Assembly (NCBI RefSeq): GCF_002154225.1
Contig: NZ_MTSE01000002.1
Span: 248,001 to 312,000, forward strand
Length of the DNA: 64,000 nucleotides
Direction of reading: 5' to 3'
Source: Hymenobacter crusticola
GTDB taxonomy: Bacteria; Bacteroidota; Bacteroidia; Cytophagales; Hymenobacteraceae
A program made the translations under genes and the position numbers. The notes beneath the pieces were generated by a model that saw nothing but the letters and a program-made list of their open reading frames with translations, was not told the DNA's origin and did not search any database. Within the stretch, counting starts at the first letter, position 1. Every line of letters begins with the position of its first letter. Shown here one piece after another: positions 1 through 7,717 of the stretch.

Positions 1-45
1 CAATGCCTGCCGCTCTCGGCAGTGCTTTTTCGCACCAGTACCTAT

Positions 46-1140
46 ATGGAAAAAGATCCTTCCCCGCTTGACACCCTGCGCCAACTCAAGGAATGGCTCG
101 ATGCAGGTACTATCACGCCCGCTGAGTTCGAGACGCTAAAACAGAAGTTGGTGTTCAGTCAAAAAGAAACGCCTGCCGCTCCGCCGTCTCCTTCTACCAC
201 TGCCGGCCCAGTGGAAGATCCGTTGATGCCGCCCGTGCTAACAGAGCCAAGTACAGCACCTAGCCCAGCTGCTTCGCCCTATTTTACTGCTACCCCGTCA
301 GCCAATCCTACTTTGGGGGCTTCTGTGGGTGCTAGCTCGTATGCCTCCGATGTGGCTGCACCACCTACGGAGTCTAGCGAAGAGGAAAAAGATGAACTAG
401 TAGCACCCGCACCTGCCCGCAACCCGTTGGCGCTTGCGCTAACTATTGGTGGCGTGTTGGCCCTCCTCGCTTTAGTGTTATATCTAACGCTTGGCAACCA
501 AGAATCAGAACGACTCACGAGCACTTCTCAAACCGAAGCCGACAGCATAAAGGTCCAGCCCGAAGTAGGCCCGCAAGCTCAGCAAATTGATTTACCCCCA
601 GCCGCGGCTCCCGAAACGGTGCGGGTAGCGCCCGCTATACCGCCGGTTGCTGCCCCTGCCGTCGATTCGGCGACTACCACCACAACCGCTGCTGCGATTA
701 CGCCTGCTACGACCACCCCTGAAGCCTCTGCCAATGACGAAGCTGCTGTGCGCAACCAAGTCCTGAGCGCGCTAACCTCTTACTACAACGATTTAAAAGA
801 GGCACCCTTCGACGCAAGCCAGCATTTTGCCTCCACCGTAGAGCGCTTCTATACCATGCAAAACACCACTCCAGCGGCCATCAACGATGACCTAACCAAA
901 ACTCACTTTCCAGAATTTTTGGAGGCTGATACGCAGATAGACCCAGCTAGCGTACAAGTGGGCCCTATCGCGGATGATGGAACGCGGGTAGTAACGTTCC
1001 TGGAGAAGGGCAAGGCCTTTCGGCAGTCACGCCAGCAGCATCAGCAAACGACTGCGCAAGTTCGTGTCCGCTTCGATAAGAACTACAAGATTGTGTATTT
1101 GCGGCAGGAGCGCTTACTAGAAAACACCTTTACTGACTAG
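46..1140 (+). CDS. SHOCT-like membrane protein of unknown function
   Basis: The N-terminal 35 residues (LRQLKEWLDAGTITPAEFE) resemble a SHOCT-type short helical domain, which often ends or begins bacterial membrane proteins and may mediate oligomerisation. A long Pro/Ala/Thr-rich linker follows, then one membrane segment near residues 125-148 (LALALTIGGVLALLALVLYL), a second Thr/Ala/Pro-rich linker and a folded C-terminal domain of about 120 residues (from VRNQVLSALTSYYNDLKEAP) that probably lies outside the cytoplasm. I chose the ATG at 46; a GTG at 22 in the same frame would add eight residues without a domain. The role is unknown. The C-terminal domain has the look of an NTF2-like or DUF-type fold, but I cannot name it. 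Confidence 0.75.
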   Translation: MEKDPSPLDTLRQLKEWLDAGTITPAEFETLKQKLVFSQKETPAAPPSPSTTAGPVEDPLMPPVLTEPSTAPSPAASPYFTATPSANPTLGASVGASSYASDVAAPPTESSEEEKDELVAPAPARNPLALALTIGGVLALLALVLYLTLGNQESERLTSTSQTEADSIKVQPEVGPQAQQIDLPPAAAPETVRVAPAIPPVAAPAVDSATTTTTAAAITPATTTPEASANDEAAVRNQVLSALTSYYNDLKEAPFDASQHFASTVERFYTMQNTTPAAINDDLTKTHFPEFLEADTQIDPASVQVGPIADDGTRVVTFLEKGKAFRQSRQQHQQTTAQVRVRFDKNYKIVYLRQERLLENTFTD

Positions 1141-1204
1141 TATTGCTGATCAGTAATTTCTGTATAAACTGCTGCCAATTGATAGCAAGCAGTTCTGCAC
1201 CTTA

Positions 1205-2260
1205 ATGCTTCCTTCTCATACATTCTACGCCAAGTTGAAGCTAGCTTTGCTGCTTTCGACGGGAGGTGTTGTCTCATGCATAACGGTTATCAAACCAAGC
1301 CGGGACTTTGCGCACTATACGCCAGCAACAAGTCCTGATTATGCGCAATCGGCTAACTGGGCTGCCTTACCCGACCAACTCGACTCGGCTGATGCTGTGC
1401 CGTACGGCACCACGTTGCGCGACCAGCAGAGTACTGCCACCGTCGATGTGTTCTTCGTGCATCCCACTACCTATTATAGCCGCGGCAGTTGGAATGCTAG
1501 CTTACAGGATAAGAAGGTAAATCTATTTACCGACCGGAATGTCATGCGCAAGCAAGCCAGTGTATTCAATGCGGCAGGACGCATCTATGCTCCGCGTTAT
1601 CGACAGGCTACGCTGTTTTCTTTTTTTGACGAGCAAAACAGTAATGGTAAGCAGGCATTAAGTCTCGCCTATAGTGATGTAAAGGCTGCTTTTCAATACT
1701 ACCTAGCTCATTATAACCACGGTCGCCCTATCATTATTGCTAGCCATAGTCAAGGCACGGTACATGCGACCCAGTTGCTCCACGATTTTTTTGATGACGA
1801 TCCTGCGTTGCGTAAGCAGTTAATAGCAGCTTATTTAATTGGCTACCACGTAAAGACAGCCGAATACAAAACCATTCGGCCTTGCCAAGATTCCACCCAA
1901 ACGGGATGTTACGTTAGTTGGAACGTAGTGGAGTGGGGCAAGGAATTCGCGCCCTTCGAAGGAGGTGTCGCAACTAATCCACTCACATGGCAGACGGATA
2001 CTGCTACTGCGCCCACTATTTTAAACCTAGGTGGTGTACCACAAGCTTTCAATCGGGTTGATCGGCATGTAGTGGATGCTAAGGTGCATAATGGGCTCGT
2101 TTGGATTCATCCACCTACTGTAAGCGGTTATCCACGTTTCCTGCTTCCTGGACAGCCTCAGTTACGAGCCTCTTTTCACATCGCCGATTATGGCTTATTC
2201 TACCTGAACCTACGTCACAATGCGGTAACTCGTGCAAAGGCTTGGCGCAAGCAGCCTTAG
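1205..2260 (+). CDS. DUF3089 family lipoprotein, alpha/beta-hydrolase fold
   Basis: The protein starts with a lipoprotein signal (hydrophobic run then GVVSC, Cys25), so it is probably anchored to a membrane outside the cytoplasm. The body matches the DUF3089 family: VDVFFVHPTTYY near residue 80, YAPRYRQATLFSF near 125, and the nucleophile elbow ASHSQGTVHA near residue 180 (G/A-x-S-x-G pattern, Ser in SHSQG). This family is predicted to be serine esterases or lipases; the substrate is unknown. The gene stands alone, 64 bases after its neighbour and before a strong hairpin shared with the convergent gene downstream. Confidence 0.85.
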   Translation: MLPSHTFYAKLKLALLLSTGGVVSCITVIKPSRDFAHYTPATSPDYAQSANWAALPDQLDSADAVPYGTTLRDQQSTATVDVFFVHPTTYYSRGSWNASLQDKKVNLFTDRNVMRKQASVFNAAGRIYAPRYRQATLFSFFDEQNSNGKQALSLAYSDVKAAFQYYLAHYNHGRPIIIASHSQGTVHATQLLHDFFDDDPALRKQLIAAYLIGYHVKTAEYKTIRPCQDSTQTGCYVSWNVVEWGKEFAPFEGGVATNPLTWQTDTATAPTILNLGGVPQAFNRVDRHVVDAKVHNGLVWIHPPTVSGYPRFLLPGQPQLRASFHIADYGLFYLNLRHNAVTRAKAWRKQP

Positions 2261-2290
2261 TACAGCATATATGGCTTACTTAGCTAGCTA

Positions 2291-2334
2291 CAACAGAGAA
2301 GCCCGCTCGTGTGCACGAGCGGGCTTCTCTGTTG
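2291..2334. terminator. Bidirectional hairpin between convergent genes
   Basis: A perfect inverted repeat with 21-base arms and a 2-base loop (arms CAACAGAGAAGCCCGCTCGTG and its complement, 2291-2311 and 2314-2334). It lies between the stop of the DUF3089 gene and the stop of the convergent roadblock-like gene, so it probably terminates both. There is no clear T-run, which is common for Bacteroidota hairpins. Confidence 0.7.
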
Positions 2335-2349
2335 ATTAACGTAACTAGA

Positions 2350-2715
2350 CTAGAGCAGTACGTCAGCGTGACCTTTCAGAATATTGCGAGCCATGGCAAG
2401 GTTGGTGTCCTTTGCGTTAACAGCTAGGTAGATGAACTTGCCACCGTCGGGAGACAGCTTCAGCAGGTGCAACTGGTCCGTAAGGGTCAGCAGAATGTCC
2501 TGAATCTTCTGGTTCAGTTTTAGAGCCGAAATAGCTTTCAACTTAGCTTTCACTACTTCTGTGTTGTAGGCAGCAGCAGTTTCAGCATCGAATTCAGCGA
2601 TGTTAGAGTGGTAAGCCAGCGGCATGCCGGTTTCAGTTTCTACTACGGCTACAGAAACAAGCGTAGGAAGTTCTTTCAGAATGCTCTGAACAGTTGTATT
2701 TGGGTTGATACTCAT
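2350..2715 (-). CDS. Roadblock/LC7-like small protein (paralog A)
   Basis: A 121-residue soluble protein whose layout (N-terminal helix, strand with VSVAVVETETGMPLAY, long helix, strand with HLLKLSPDGGKFIYLAVN, final helix with NLAMARNIL) fits a roadblock/LC7 or profilin-like fold. Such proteins act as partners or regulators of small Ras-like GTPases such as MglA. It is a clear paralog of the next gene upstream: both share AYNT, the DQxH strand and the YLAV-(N/K)-x-x-DTN-(L/M)-A-(M/I)-AR block. The two are 54 bases apart on the same strand. No GTPase is encoded nearby. The family assignment comes from pattern and predicted fold only. Confidence 0.65.
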   Translation of the reverse strand: MSINPNTTVQSILKELPTLVSVAVVETETGMPLAYHSNIAEFDAETAAAYNTEVVKAKLKAISALKLNQKIQDILLTLTDQLHLLKLSPDGGKFIYLAVNAKDTNLAMARNILKGHADVLL

Positions 2716-2769
2716 TTTAATAGTTAAAGAAATAAGATGTGAAAAATGTAGAGAGGGAAATGTGAAGTG

Positions 2770-3192
2770 TTATCCAACAAGCGTGCGCATAATTTCGCGC
2801 GCTATTGCCATGTTTGTATCGCTGCTCTTGACTGCTAGGTAACAGTAGCGACGCTTATCAGCCATTAGGCGGATGATGTGAAATTGATCTTCTAATACAA
2901 TGGCTAAGTCGTTCATCTGCTGATCGCTAAGCCAAGATGTATTTAAGGCCTTCTGGAGCTCTTTGATAGCTTTCGTATTGTAGGCTGTAAGCTTATAAGG
3001 ATCAAAATTGGCCTGCGACGTATAGGAAACTAACATGCGCCCTGACTTAATATCTACTACAAAAAAAGCCAATAACTCAGGCAGCTCTTGTAGAAACTCA
3101 TTTACAAGTGTAGTAAGCTGGGCACGTTCAGTTCCAAATGCCTCTCCAGTTACCTTCTTGATGCTAGGTTTGGTCAGGAAAGGAATTTTCAT
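2770..3192 (-). CDS. Roadblock/LC7-like small protein (paralog B)
   Basis: A 140-residue paralog of the downstream gene with an N-terminal extension of about 25 basic residues (MKIPFLTKPSIKKVTGEAF). Shared blocks include LPELLAFFVVDIKSGRML against LPTLVSVAVVETETGMPL, AYNTKAIKELQKAL, and DQFHIIRLMADKRRYCYLAV. The pair probably arose by tandem duplication and may form a heterodimer, as roadblock proteins often do. It is transcribed first, with its paralog 54 bases downstream. Function is inferred only from the fold-like pattern. Confidence 0.65.
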   Translation of the reverse strand: MKIPFLTKPSIKKVTGEAFGTERAQLTTLVNEFLQELPELLAFFVVDIKSGRMLVSYTSQANFDPYKLTAYNTKAIKELQKALNTSWLSDQQMNDLAIVLEDQFHIIRLMADKRRYCYLAVKSSDTNMAIAREIMRTLVG

Positions 3193-3351
3193 CTAATGGT
3201 ATAGCTAGAAGGTAAGTTTGATAAATATGAACTATCTAAGTCTATGTTGGCTTTGAGCTTCAAAACCGCTTTGATAATTGGCTTATTCCAAAAACTAGAC
3301 CAATGCTTGCCAAGAAGTGGTTTCAAGTAAAATTTTTTAAAAATTAGATAA

Positions 3352-3434
3352 GCCACTTATTTTATCCAGCACATACGAAGGAGGCTTCATGTATCATGAA
3401 GCCTCCTTCGTATGTGCTGGATAAAATAAGTGGC
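3352..3434. repeat. 83-base palindrome with 40-base perfect arms
   Basis: The left arm 3352-3391 (starting GCCACTTATTTTATCCAGCA) and right arm 3395-3434 are perfect reverse complements around a 3-base loop (TAT). It lies between two minus-strand genes, so it could terminate the 3521-4216 transcript, but the arms are far longer than a terminator needs. A short extra copy of the arm end (GCCACTTAT) lies near 3469. It has no coding content. Confidence 0.9.
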
Positions 3435-3520
3435 CAATAAAAAATGCAATTATTAGTTTGGTAACAAGCCACTTATGAACGTTGCATAAGATTAGCGCTC
3501 GTCAAACCAATACTTGCTGG

Positions 3521-4216
3521 CTAGAAGAATAGCCAATGACGTTTCTTGCTAGCTTTTTTCTCTTTTTCACGAGGCACTAGCGTCATGTTCTCAACCCGGC
3601 CACCTTTTACTTGTACTTCTTCGTCGCTATAACCACCGTACCCGTATTGTAGGGTGACAGGTTGGTTAGCGGGCACTCGCAGTAAATACTCTCCTTTAGC
3701 ATCAGTGCTCACCCCGTAGAAGCTACCTTTCTGCATAATAGTAGCGCCAATCAAAGGCTTGCCTTCTTCATCAAGGATGCGGCCACGGACAGTAGCTACG
3801 CGTAACATACTATTAACTCCTTCTACTTCCGCTGTTGGAGCAATAGAAGCAGCTAGGTTAGCCGCTGGTAATGCTGATACTTCCGTTGTTGGTCGGCTAG
3901 AACCAGCGAATACGGCACCACCAATAAGGGCGCCACTTACTACCATAGCAGCAGCACGCTGGCGGAAGCGCTGGGGTTCGGTGCGAATAAGGTCGAACTG
4001 ACGTTGTACCCAGCCGACAGCCTGCACATCGTGGCCTAGGTTCTTCATCTCATAGAAGCGACGTAAAGTCTCGTCAGCACGGCGACTGTTGGCTTTAATG
4101 TAAGCGTCTACTGCTTCTGTATTTTTGCTAGAAAGGTCCCCGCGCAGGTAGGCGTCGCGGTAAGCGGGAAGGAGTTCACCTGTTACGGCGTGAAATGGGC
4201 TGGCATTCAGTTTCAT
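3521..4216 (-). CDS. Membrane protein with carboxypeptidase-regulatory-like domain
   Basis: The N-terminal 80 residues are helical and cytoplasmic-looking, one membrane segment follows (AAAMVVSGALIGGAVFAG, near 88-105), then a linker and a C-terminal CarboxypepD_reg-like beta-sandwich (VRGRILDEEGKPLIGATI, then GVSTDAKGEYLLRVP) of about 70 residues. This arrangement resembles Bacteroidota anti-sigma-like or envelope proteins in which the domain lies in the periplasm. The protein ends in a basic tail (KEKKASKKRHW). I chose the ATG at 4216; an in-frame upstream start at 4273 adds 19 residues without similarity to a signal. Specific role unknown. Confidence 0.75.
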   Translation of the reverse strand: MKLNASPFHAVTGELLPAYRDAYLRGDLSSKNTEAVDAYIKANSRRADETLRRFYEMKNLGHDVQAVGWVQRQFDLIRTEPQRFRQRAAAMVVSGALIGGAVFAGSSRPTTEVSALPAANLAASIAPTAEVEGVNSMLRVATVRGRILDEEGKPLIGATIMQKGSFYGVSTDAKGEYLLRVPANQPVTLQYGYGGYSDEEVQVKGGRVENMTLVPREKEKKASKKRHWLFF

Positions 4217-4273
4217 AAAACAGTTGCAAATAAGTAGTGGGAGTAGTGGAGGTGCTCTTGAAAACATAAGCAA

Positions 4274-4739
4274 GTTCTGTATTATAATCTAAAATATAAA
4301 TATTCAAATTATTGATATTAGAAAAATCAAATGGCTAATTTTTCTCAAAACAACTACAATATGAGATTAAATAGAGTTTTTGCCATATTTAAGCATAAGC
4401 TGAGCCTATTTCGTTAGACAAGAAAAATTAATTTTCCTAAAAATGTACAAAATTCCCAAATATGGAAATTGCCCTTAAACTCCCTATTAACGTCTATTGT
4501 ATAAGTATTTAAATAATAAATAGGATTAGCATACAGGCTCGTGTTATGCTGTAAAATACCAATGCTATGCTGTGAGGTTAGTTACGACAGATTAGAATAG
4601 AACGCTAGATATATTTTAACTGTACCTAAGTATGGTTTCTCAATTTGAGACTTACTTGATAGAGGAGTACGCATTACCACAGCTAGCCTAGCTAAGGAGC
4701 TTGTGAGTTGTTTAATTGAGCTGACTGAGGTTCTAAAAC
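4274..4739. other. AT-rich intergenic stretch, no gene seen
   Basis: Roughly 470 bases, much richer in A and T than the flanking genes, with no convincing open frame on either strand and no RNA gene that I recognise. It lies upstream of the 3521-4216 gene and downstream of tsf, so it probably holds the promoter of the former; I could not pick out a clean TAnnTTTG box. Confidence 0.5.
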
Positions 4740-4773
4740 AAAAAAGCCTACCGGTATTCCGGTAGGCTTTTTT
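4740..4773 (-). terminator. Rho-independent terminator of the tsf operon
   Basis: Stem AAAAAAGCCTACCGG / CCGGTAGGCTTTTTT with a TATT/AATA loop, about 30 bases after the tsf stop codon on the minus strand and followed by the T-run of the stem itself. Confidence 0.9.
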
Positions 4774-4802
4774 AACAAGTTCATGGAAACCTAAAATAGC
4801 AT

Positions 4803-5636
4803 TTAGGCGCCAATAGCAACACGCTTAAAATCCGTGACGGTTAAGCCTTTTTGCTTGTTATCAAGCAGCTTAGCGATAGTAACGGAGTTATCCTTTACAA
4901 ACTCTTGGTTCAGGAGAGTATTGTCCTTGTAAAACTTATTCAATTTACCTTGAGCAATTTTCTCCAGCATAGCTTCGGGTTTTCCCTCTGCACGAGCTTG
5001 CTCTTTACCGATCTCGATTTCGCGCTCAACCGTAGCAGAATCAACGCCTTCTTTGTCAACTGCTACTGGCTTCATTGCTACAATTTGCATAGCCACATCA
5101 CGACCAACTTCTGTAATGTCAGCGCCGCCTACATTTTTCAGACCTACCAACACACCCTTCTTATTGTCGGAGTGGATATAAGAAGCAACTTTCTCGGCTG
5201 TTAGGGTAGCGTAAGTTACATCGATCTTCTCACCGATTTTACCCATTAGGTCAGTGATGTGCTCTTGTACAGTTAGGCCGTCAGCTTCTTTCGCTGCCAA
5301 CAGATCCTCTTTCGTACCAGCATTGGTGCGCACAGCTGCGTCCAGAACCTGTTGAGCTAGCTCACGGAAGTTAGCAACTTTAGCCACTGATTCGGTTTCG
5401 CAAGCTAGTGCTACCAGCTTACCTGTAGTGCCATCTTCGCTCACGCTTACTAGTACGAGACCTTCAGAAGTCTCGTTTTCAGCACGCTTGTCAGCAATCT
5501 TCTGACCTTGCTTGCGCAGAATGTCTCGAGCAGCCTCGAAGTCGCCATTAGCTTCAGTTAAAGCTTTTTTGCAATCCATCATACCGGCGCCAGTCATAGC
5601 GCGCAGCTTGTTCACGTCTTGGGCGGTAATAGCCAT
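4803..5636 (-). CDS. tsf: Translation elongation factor Ts
   Basis: EF-Ts recharges EF-Tu by exchanging GDP for GTP during protein synthesis in the cytoplasm. The N-terminal UBA-like domain is clear (ITAQDVNKLRAMTGAGMMDC, then KKALTEANGDFEAA), followed by the core dimerisation domain with SEGLVLV and the C-terminal subdomain ending in LTVTDFKRV. Length 277 residues is normal. It is the last gene of rplM-rpsI-rpsB-tsf. A terminator-like hairpin separates it from rpsB, so its level may be set partly by read-through. Confidence 0.98.
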   Translation of the reverse strand: MAITAQDVNKLRAMTGAGMMDCKKALTEANGDFEAARDILRKQGQKIADKRAENETSEGLVLVSVSEDGTTGKLVALACETESVAKVANFRELAQQVLDAAVRTNAGTKEDLLAAKEADGLTVQEHITDLMGKIGEKIDVTYATLTAEKVASYIHSDNKKGVLVGLKNVGGADITEVGRDVAMQIVAMKPVAVDKEGVDSATVEREIEIGKEQARAEGKPEAMLEKIAQGKLNKFYKDNTLLNQEFVKDNSVTIAKLLDNKQKGLTVTDFKRVAIGA

Positions 5637-5771
5637 TCCTGTGATTTTATGGGTGTAGGGTGATGATTATATCGTTGGTAAGAGGGTAAATGCCTCTATT
5701 ACTTTCTCTTCACGGATTGTACCAGAGCAGAAGCGCCGGCCAATTTGGCAGAGCAACAGGATAAAGAAAAA

Positions 5772-5805
5772 GGGAACACCGGAGCCGAGTGCTTCGCATG
5801 TTCCC
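5772..5805 (-). terminator. Intercistronic hairpin between rpsB and tsf
   Basis: On the minus strand GGGAACA pairs with TGTTCCC around a partly structured interior, followed directly by TTTTTCTTT. This looks like an intrinsic terminator or attenuator placed 23 bases after the rpsB stop and 135 bases before the tsf start. Confidence 0.65.
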
Positions 5806-5827
5806 CTCTTCTCAAATTGTATGAAGA

Positions 5828-6595
5828 CTATTCGTCGGCGTTTTGCTTTTCCTGAATTCCTTCATCTTCCGACTGCTTGCGGTCAGCTTCTTCCTTGTCA
5901 ACTTTGCGCTCCGACAATCCTTCTTCGATAGCCTTACTGATTGCGCTAACAATCAAAGAAATAGACTTGGAAGCGTCGTCGTTAGCAGGAATTGGGAAGT
6001 CTACTAGCTCAGGGTTCGAGTTCGTATCGCAGATAGCAAACACCGGAATGTTTAGCTTTTGAGCTTCTTTTACAGCAATGTGCTCACGCTTCACGTCTAC
6101 CACGAATAGAGCAGCGGGCAGACGGCTTAGATCAGCGATACCACCTAGTACACGCTCCAGCTTTTCACGCTCACGCGACATCATCAGACGCTCACGCTTA
6201 GCTAGGGCAGCATAGGCCGTGTTTTCTTTCACCATCTTGTCGATGGTGCTCATTTTCTTTAGCGACTTGCGCACGGTAGCGAAGTTCGTCAGCATACCAC
6301 CTAACCAACGGTCGGTCACGAATGGCATTTTAAGACGCTTAGCTTCGTCCGTTACAATTTCTTGTGCTTGTTTCTTGGTAGCTACGAACATGATCTTACG
6401 ACCGCTCTTCGCAATGTTGCGGATAGCGTTAGTAGCCTGGTCCAGCGAAACAAGGGTTTTATTTAAGTCAATGATATGGATACCGTTCTTCTCCATGAAG
6501 ATATACGGCGCCATTTTGGGGTCCCACTTGCGCGTAAGGTGACCAAAGTGGGCACCAGCTTCAAGCAGGTCTTTATATGTGGTGGACTGAGCCAT
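5828..6595 (-). CDS. rpsB: 30S ribosomal protein S2
   Basis: S2 binds the back of the small ribosomal subunit. The start ([20 protein letters not shown]) and the motifs [22 protein letters not shown] and the C-terminal [19 protein letters not shown] are diagnostic. A charged tail rich in Glu, Asp and Lys follows residue 225. It is third in the operon, 21 bases after rpsI. Confidence 0.98.
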   Translation of the reverse strand: MAQSTTYKDLLEAGAHFGHLTRKWDPKMAPYIFMEKNGIHIIDLNKTLVSLDQATNAIRNIAKSGRKIMFVATKKQAQEIVTDEAKRLKMPFVTDRWLGGMLTNFATVRKSLKKMSTIDKMVKENTAYAALAKRERLMMSREREKLERVLGGIADLSRLPAALFVVDVKREHIAVKEAQKLNIPVFAICDTNSNPELVDFPIPANDDASKSISLIVSAISKAIEEGLSERKVDKEEADRKQSEDEGIQEKQNADE

Positions 6596-6616
6596 GATGT
6601 AGTTTCCTCTGGAAGA

Positions 6617-7003
6617 TTAGCGTTTCGAGAACTGGAACGAGCGGCGAGCTTTGCGACGGCCGAACTTCTTACGTTCAACCATGCGGGGGTCGCGGGTCAA
6701 GAAGCCTTCTTTTTTCAGCGCCGGACGCGTTTCGGCATCTTCGCTTGTGAGGGCTTTAGAAATAGCGAGGCGAATAGCCTCAGCTTGAGCAGCAATACCA
6801 CCGCCGCGTACGTTCACTTTCACATCATACTGCCCGAGTTTCTCAAGCGTTGCGAAAGGTTGGTTCACGATGTTTTCCAGGAGTTCGTTGCCAAAGTAGG
6901 CCTTCATTTCCCGGTTGTTGATAGTGATATTCCCTTGCCCGGCCTGCATGTAAATACGGGCCACCGAGGTTTTTCTTCTACCAGAGGTGTTGGAGATTTC
7001 CAT
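6617..7003 (-). CDS. rpsI: 30S ribosomal protein S9
   Basis: S9 lies in the head of the 30S subunit and its tail reaches the P-site tRNA. SGRRKTSVARIYMQAGQGNI at the N-terminus and the basic C-terminal tail (DPRMVERKKFGRRKARRSFQ followed by FSKR, ending in the conserved SKR) are clear. It lies 37 bases downstream of rplM, the usual pairing. Confidence 0.98.
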   Translation of the reverse strand: MEISNTSGRRKTSVARIYMQAGQGNITINNREMKAYFGNELLENIVNQPFATLEKLGQYDVKVNVRGGGIAAQAEAIRLAISKALTSEDAETRPALKKEGFLTRDPRMVERKKFGRRKARRSFQFSKR

Positions 7004-7040
7004 TAGAGTTAGTTAGAGAAAAAGCGTAAGTCAGTTCGAC

Positions 7041-7493
7041 TTACAGGTTCTTTAAATCAACAGCTTTAGGCTGTTGGGCTTCGTGGGGATGCTCAGCACC
7101 GGCGTACACGAACAAGTTACGGAACTGCTCGCGGCCAAGACGGTTGCCTTGTAGCATACCTTTTACAGCGTGCTCAATTACGCTAGCCGAATTCTTAGCT
7201 TTCTTGTCGCGCAGGTTTACACGCTTTTGGCCACCTGGGTAACCTGAGTGCGTTATGTAAATCTTGTCAGTCATCTTTTTGCCAGTCACGCGCAATTTGT
7301 CGGCGTTTACTACGATAACCGAGTCGCCGCAATCAGAGTTGGGCGTAAATGAGGGCTTGTGCTTGCCGCGCAGAATGTTGGCGACCTGGCTGGCCAAACG
7401 GCCTAGCGGTGCATCGCCAGCATCAATCACGACCCAGCCCTTATTGGCGTTGGCTTTGTTGACGGATTGCGTCTTGAAGCTCAGATGATCCAT
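7041..7493 (-). CDS. rplM: 50S ribosomal protein L13
   Basis: L13 is an early-assembling protein of the large subunit. Diagnostic blocks are WVVIDAGDAPLGRLASQVAN, the central NADKLRVTGKKMTDK with HSGYPGG, and AVKGMLQGNRLGRE. It is the first gene of the ribosomal operon and follows a promoter at 7558-7587. In many bacteria the L13 leader is autoregulated; see the small hairpins in the leader. Confidence 0.98.
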   Translation of the reverse strand: MDHLSFKTQSVNKANANKGWVVIDAGDAPLGRLASQVANILRGKHKPSFTPNSDCGDSVIVVNADKLRVTGKKMTDKIYITHSGYPGGQKRVNLRDKKAKNSASVIEHAVKGMLQGNRLGREQFRNLFVYAGAEHPHEAQQPKAVDLKNL

Positions 7494-7527
7494 TGGGGAG
7501 TTGAGTAAGCGTTTGAAAATGAGGAAG

Positions 7528-7545
7528 GAACCGAATATGGTTCGG
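7528..7545 (-). promoter_or_regulatory. Possible L13 leader structure
   Basis: In the 5' leader of rplM two short stems exclude each other: GAACC/GGTTC (7528-7532 with 7539-7543) and CCGAA/TTCGG (7531-7535 with 7541-7545). Leaders regulating L13 are known in Bacteroidota, but I cannot match this one to a described consensus, and stems of five pairs can arise by chance. Confidence 0.25.
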
Positions 7546-7557
7546 GAAAAACGGACA

Positions 7558-7587
7558 CAAAATTACTGACTTTTGATGGAAAAGCAA
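7558..7587 (-). promoter_or_regulatory. Promoter of the rplM-rpsI-rpsB-tsf operon
   Basis: On the minus strand TTG (7585-7587) is followed after 19 bases by TAATTTTG (7558-7565). This is a full match to the Bacteroidota vegetative promoter (TTG near -33, TAnnTTTG near -7). Transcription would start near 7551, leaving a leader of about 58 bases before rplM. Confidence 0.7.
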
Positions 7588-7717
7588 TAGATGGTCAATA
7601 ATTGTATCTAAAACAGAGCATTAGCGAAGATATATGCGAAGGGGTAATAGCCGGTTAAATTGTAAAGCCCCATTTCAGTACGAGTATCTTGCCACTTACT
7701 TTCTGTCGCCGCTATTT

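Noticed and set aside
4274-4739. Possible RNA gene in the AT-rich gap after tsf
   Set aside because: No tRNA, 6S, SRP or tmRNA signature and no strong hairpin apart from the tsf terminator.
5999-6030. GGTTCGAGTTCG resembling a tRNA T-loop
   Set aside because: It lies within rpsB codons and no acceptor or anticodon stem pairs around it.
6476-7006. Long open frame of 176 residues antisense to rpsI and rpsB
   Set aside because: Lies wholly over conserved ribosomal genes on the other strand and shows no domain; it is a frame shadow.
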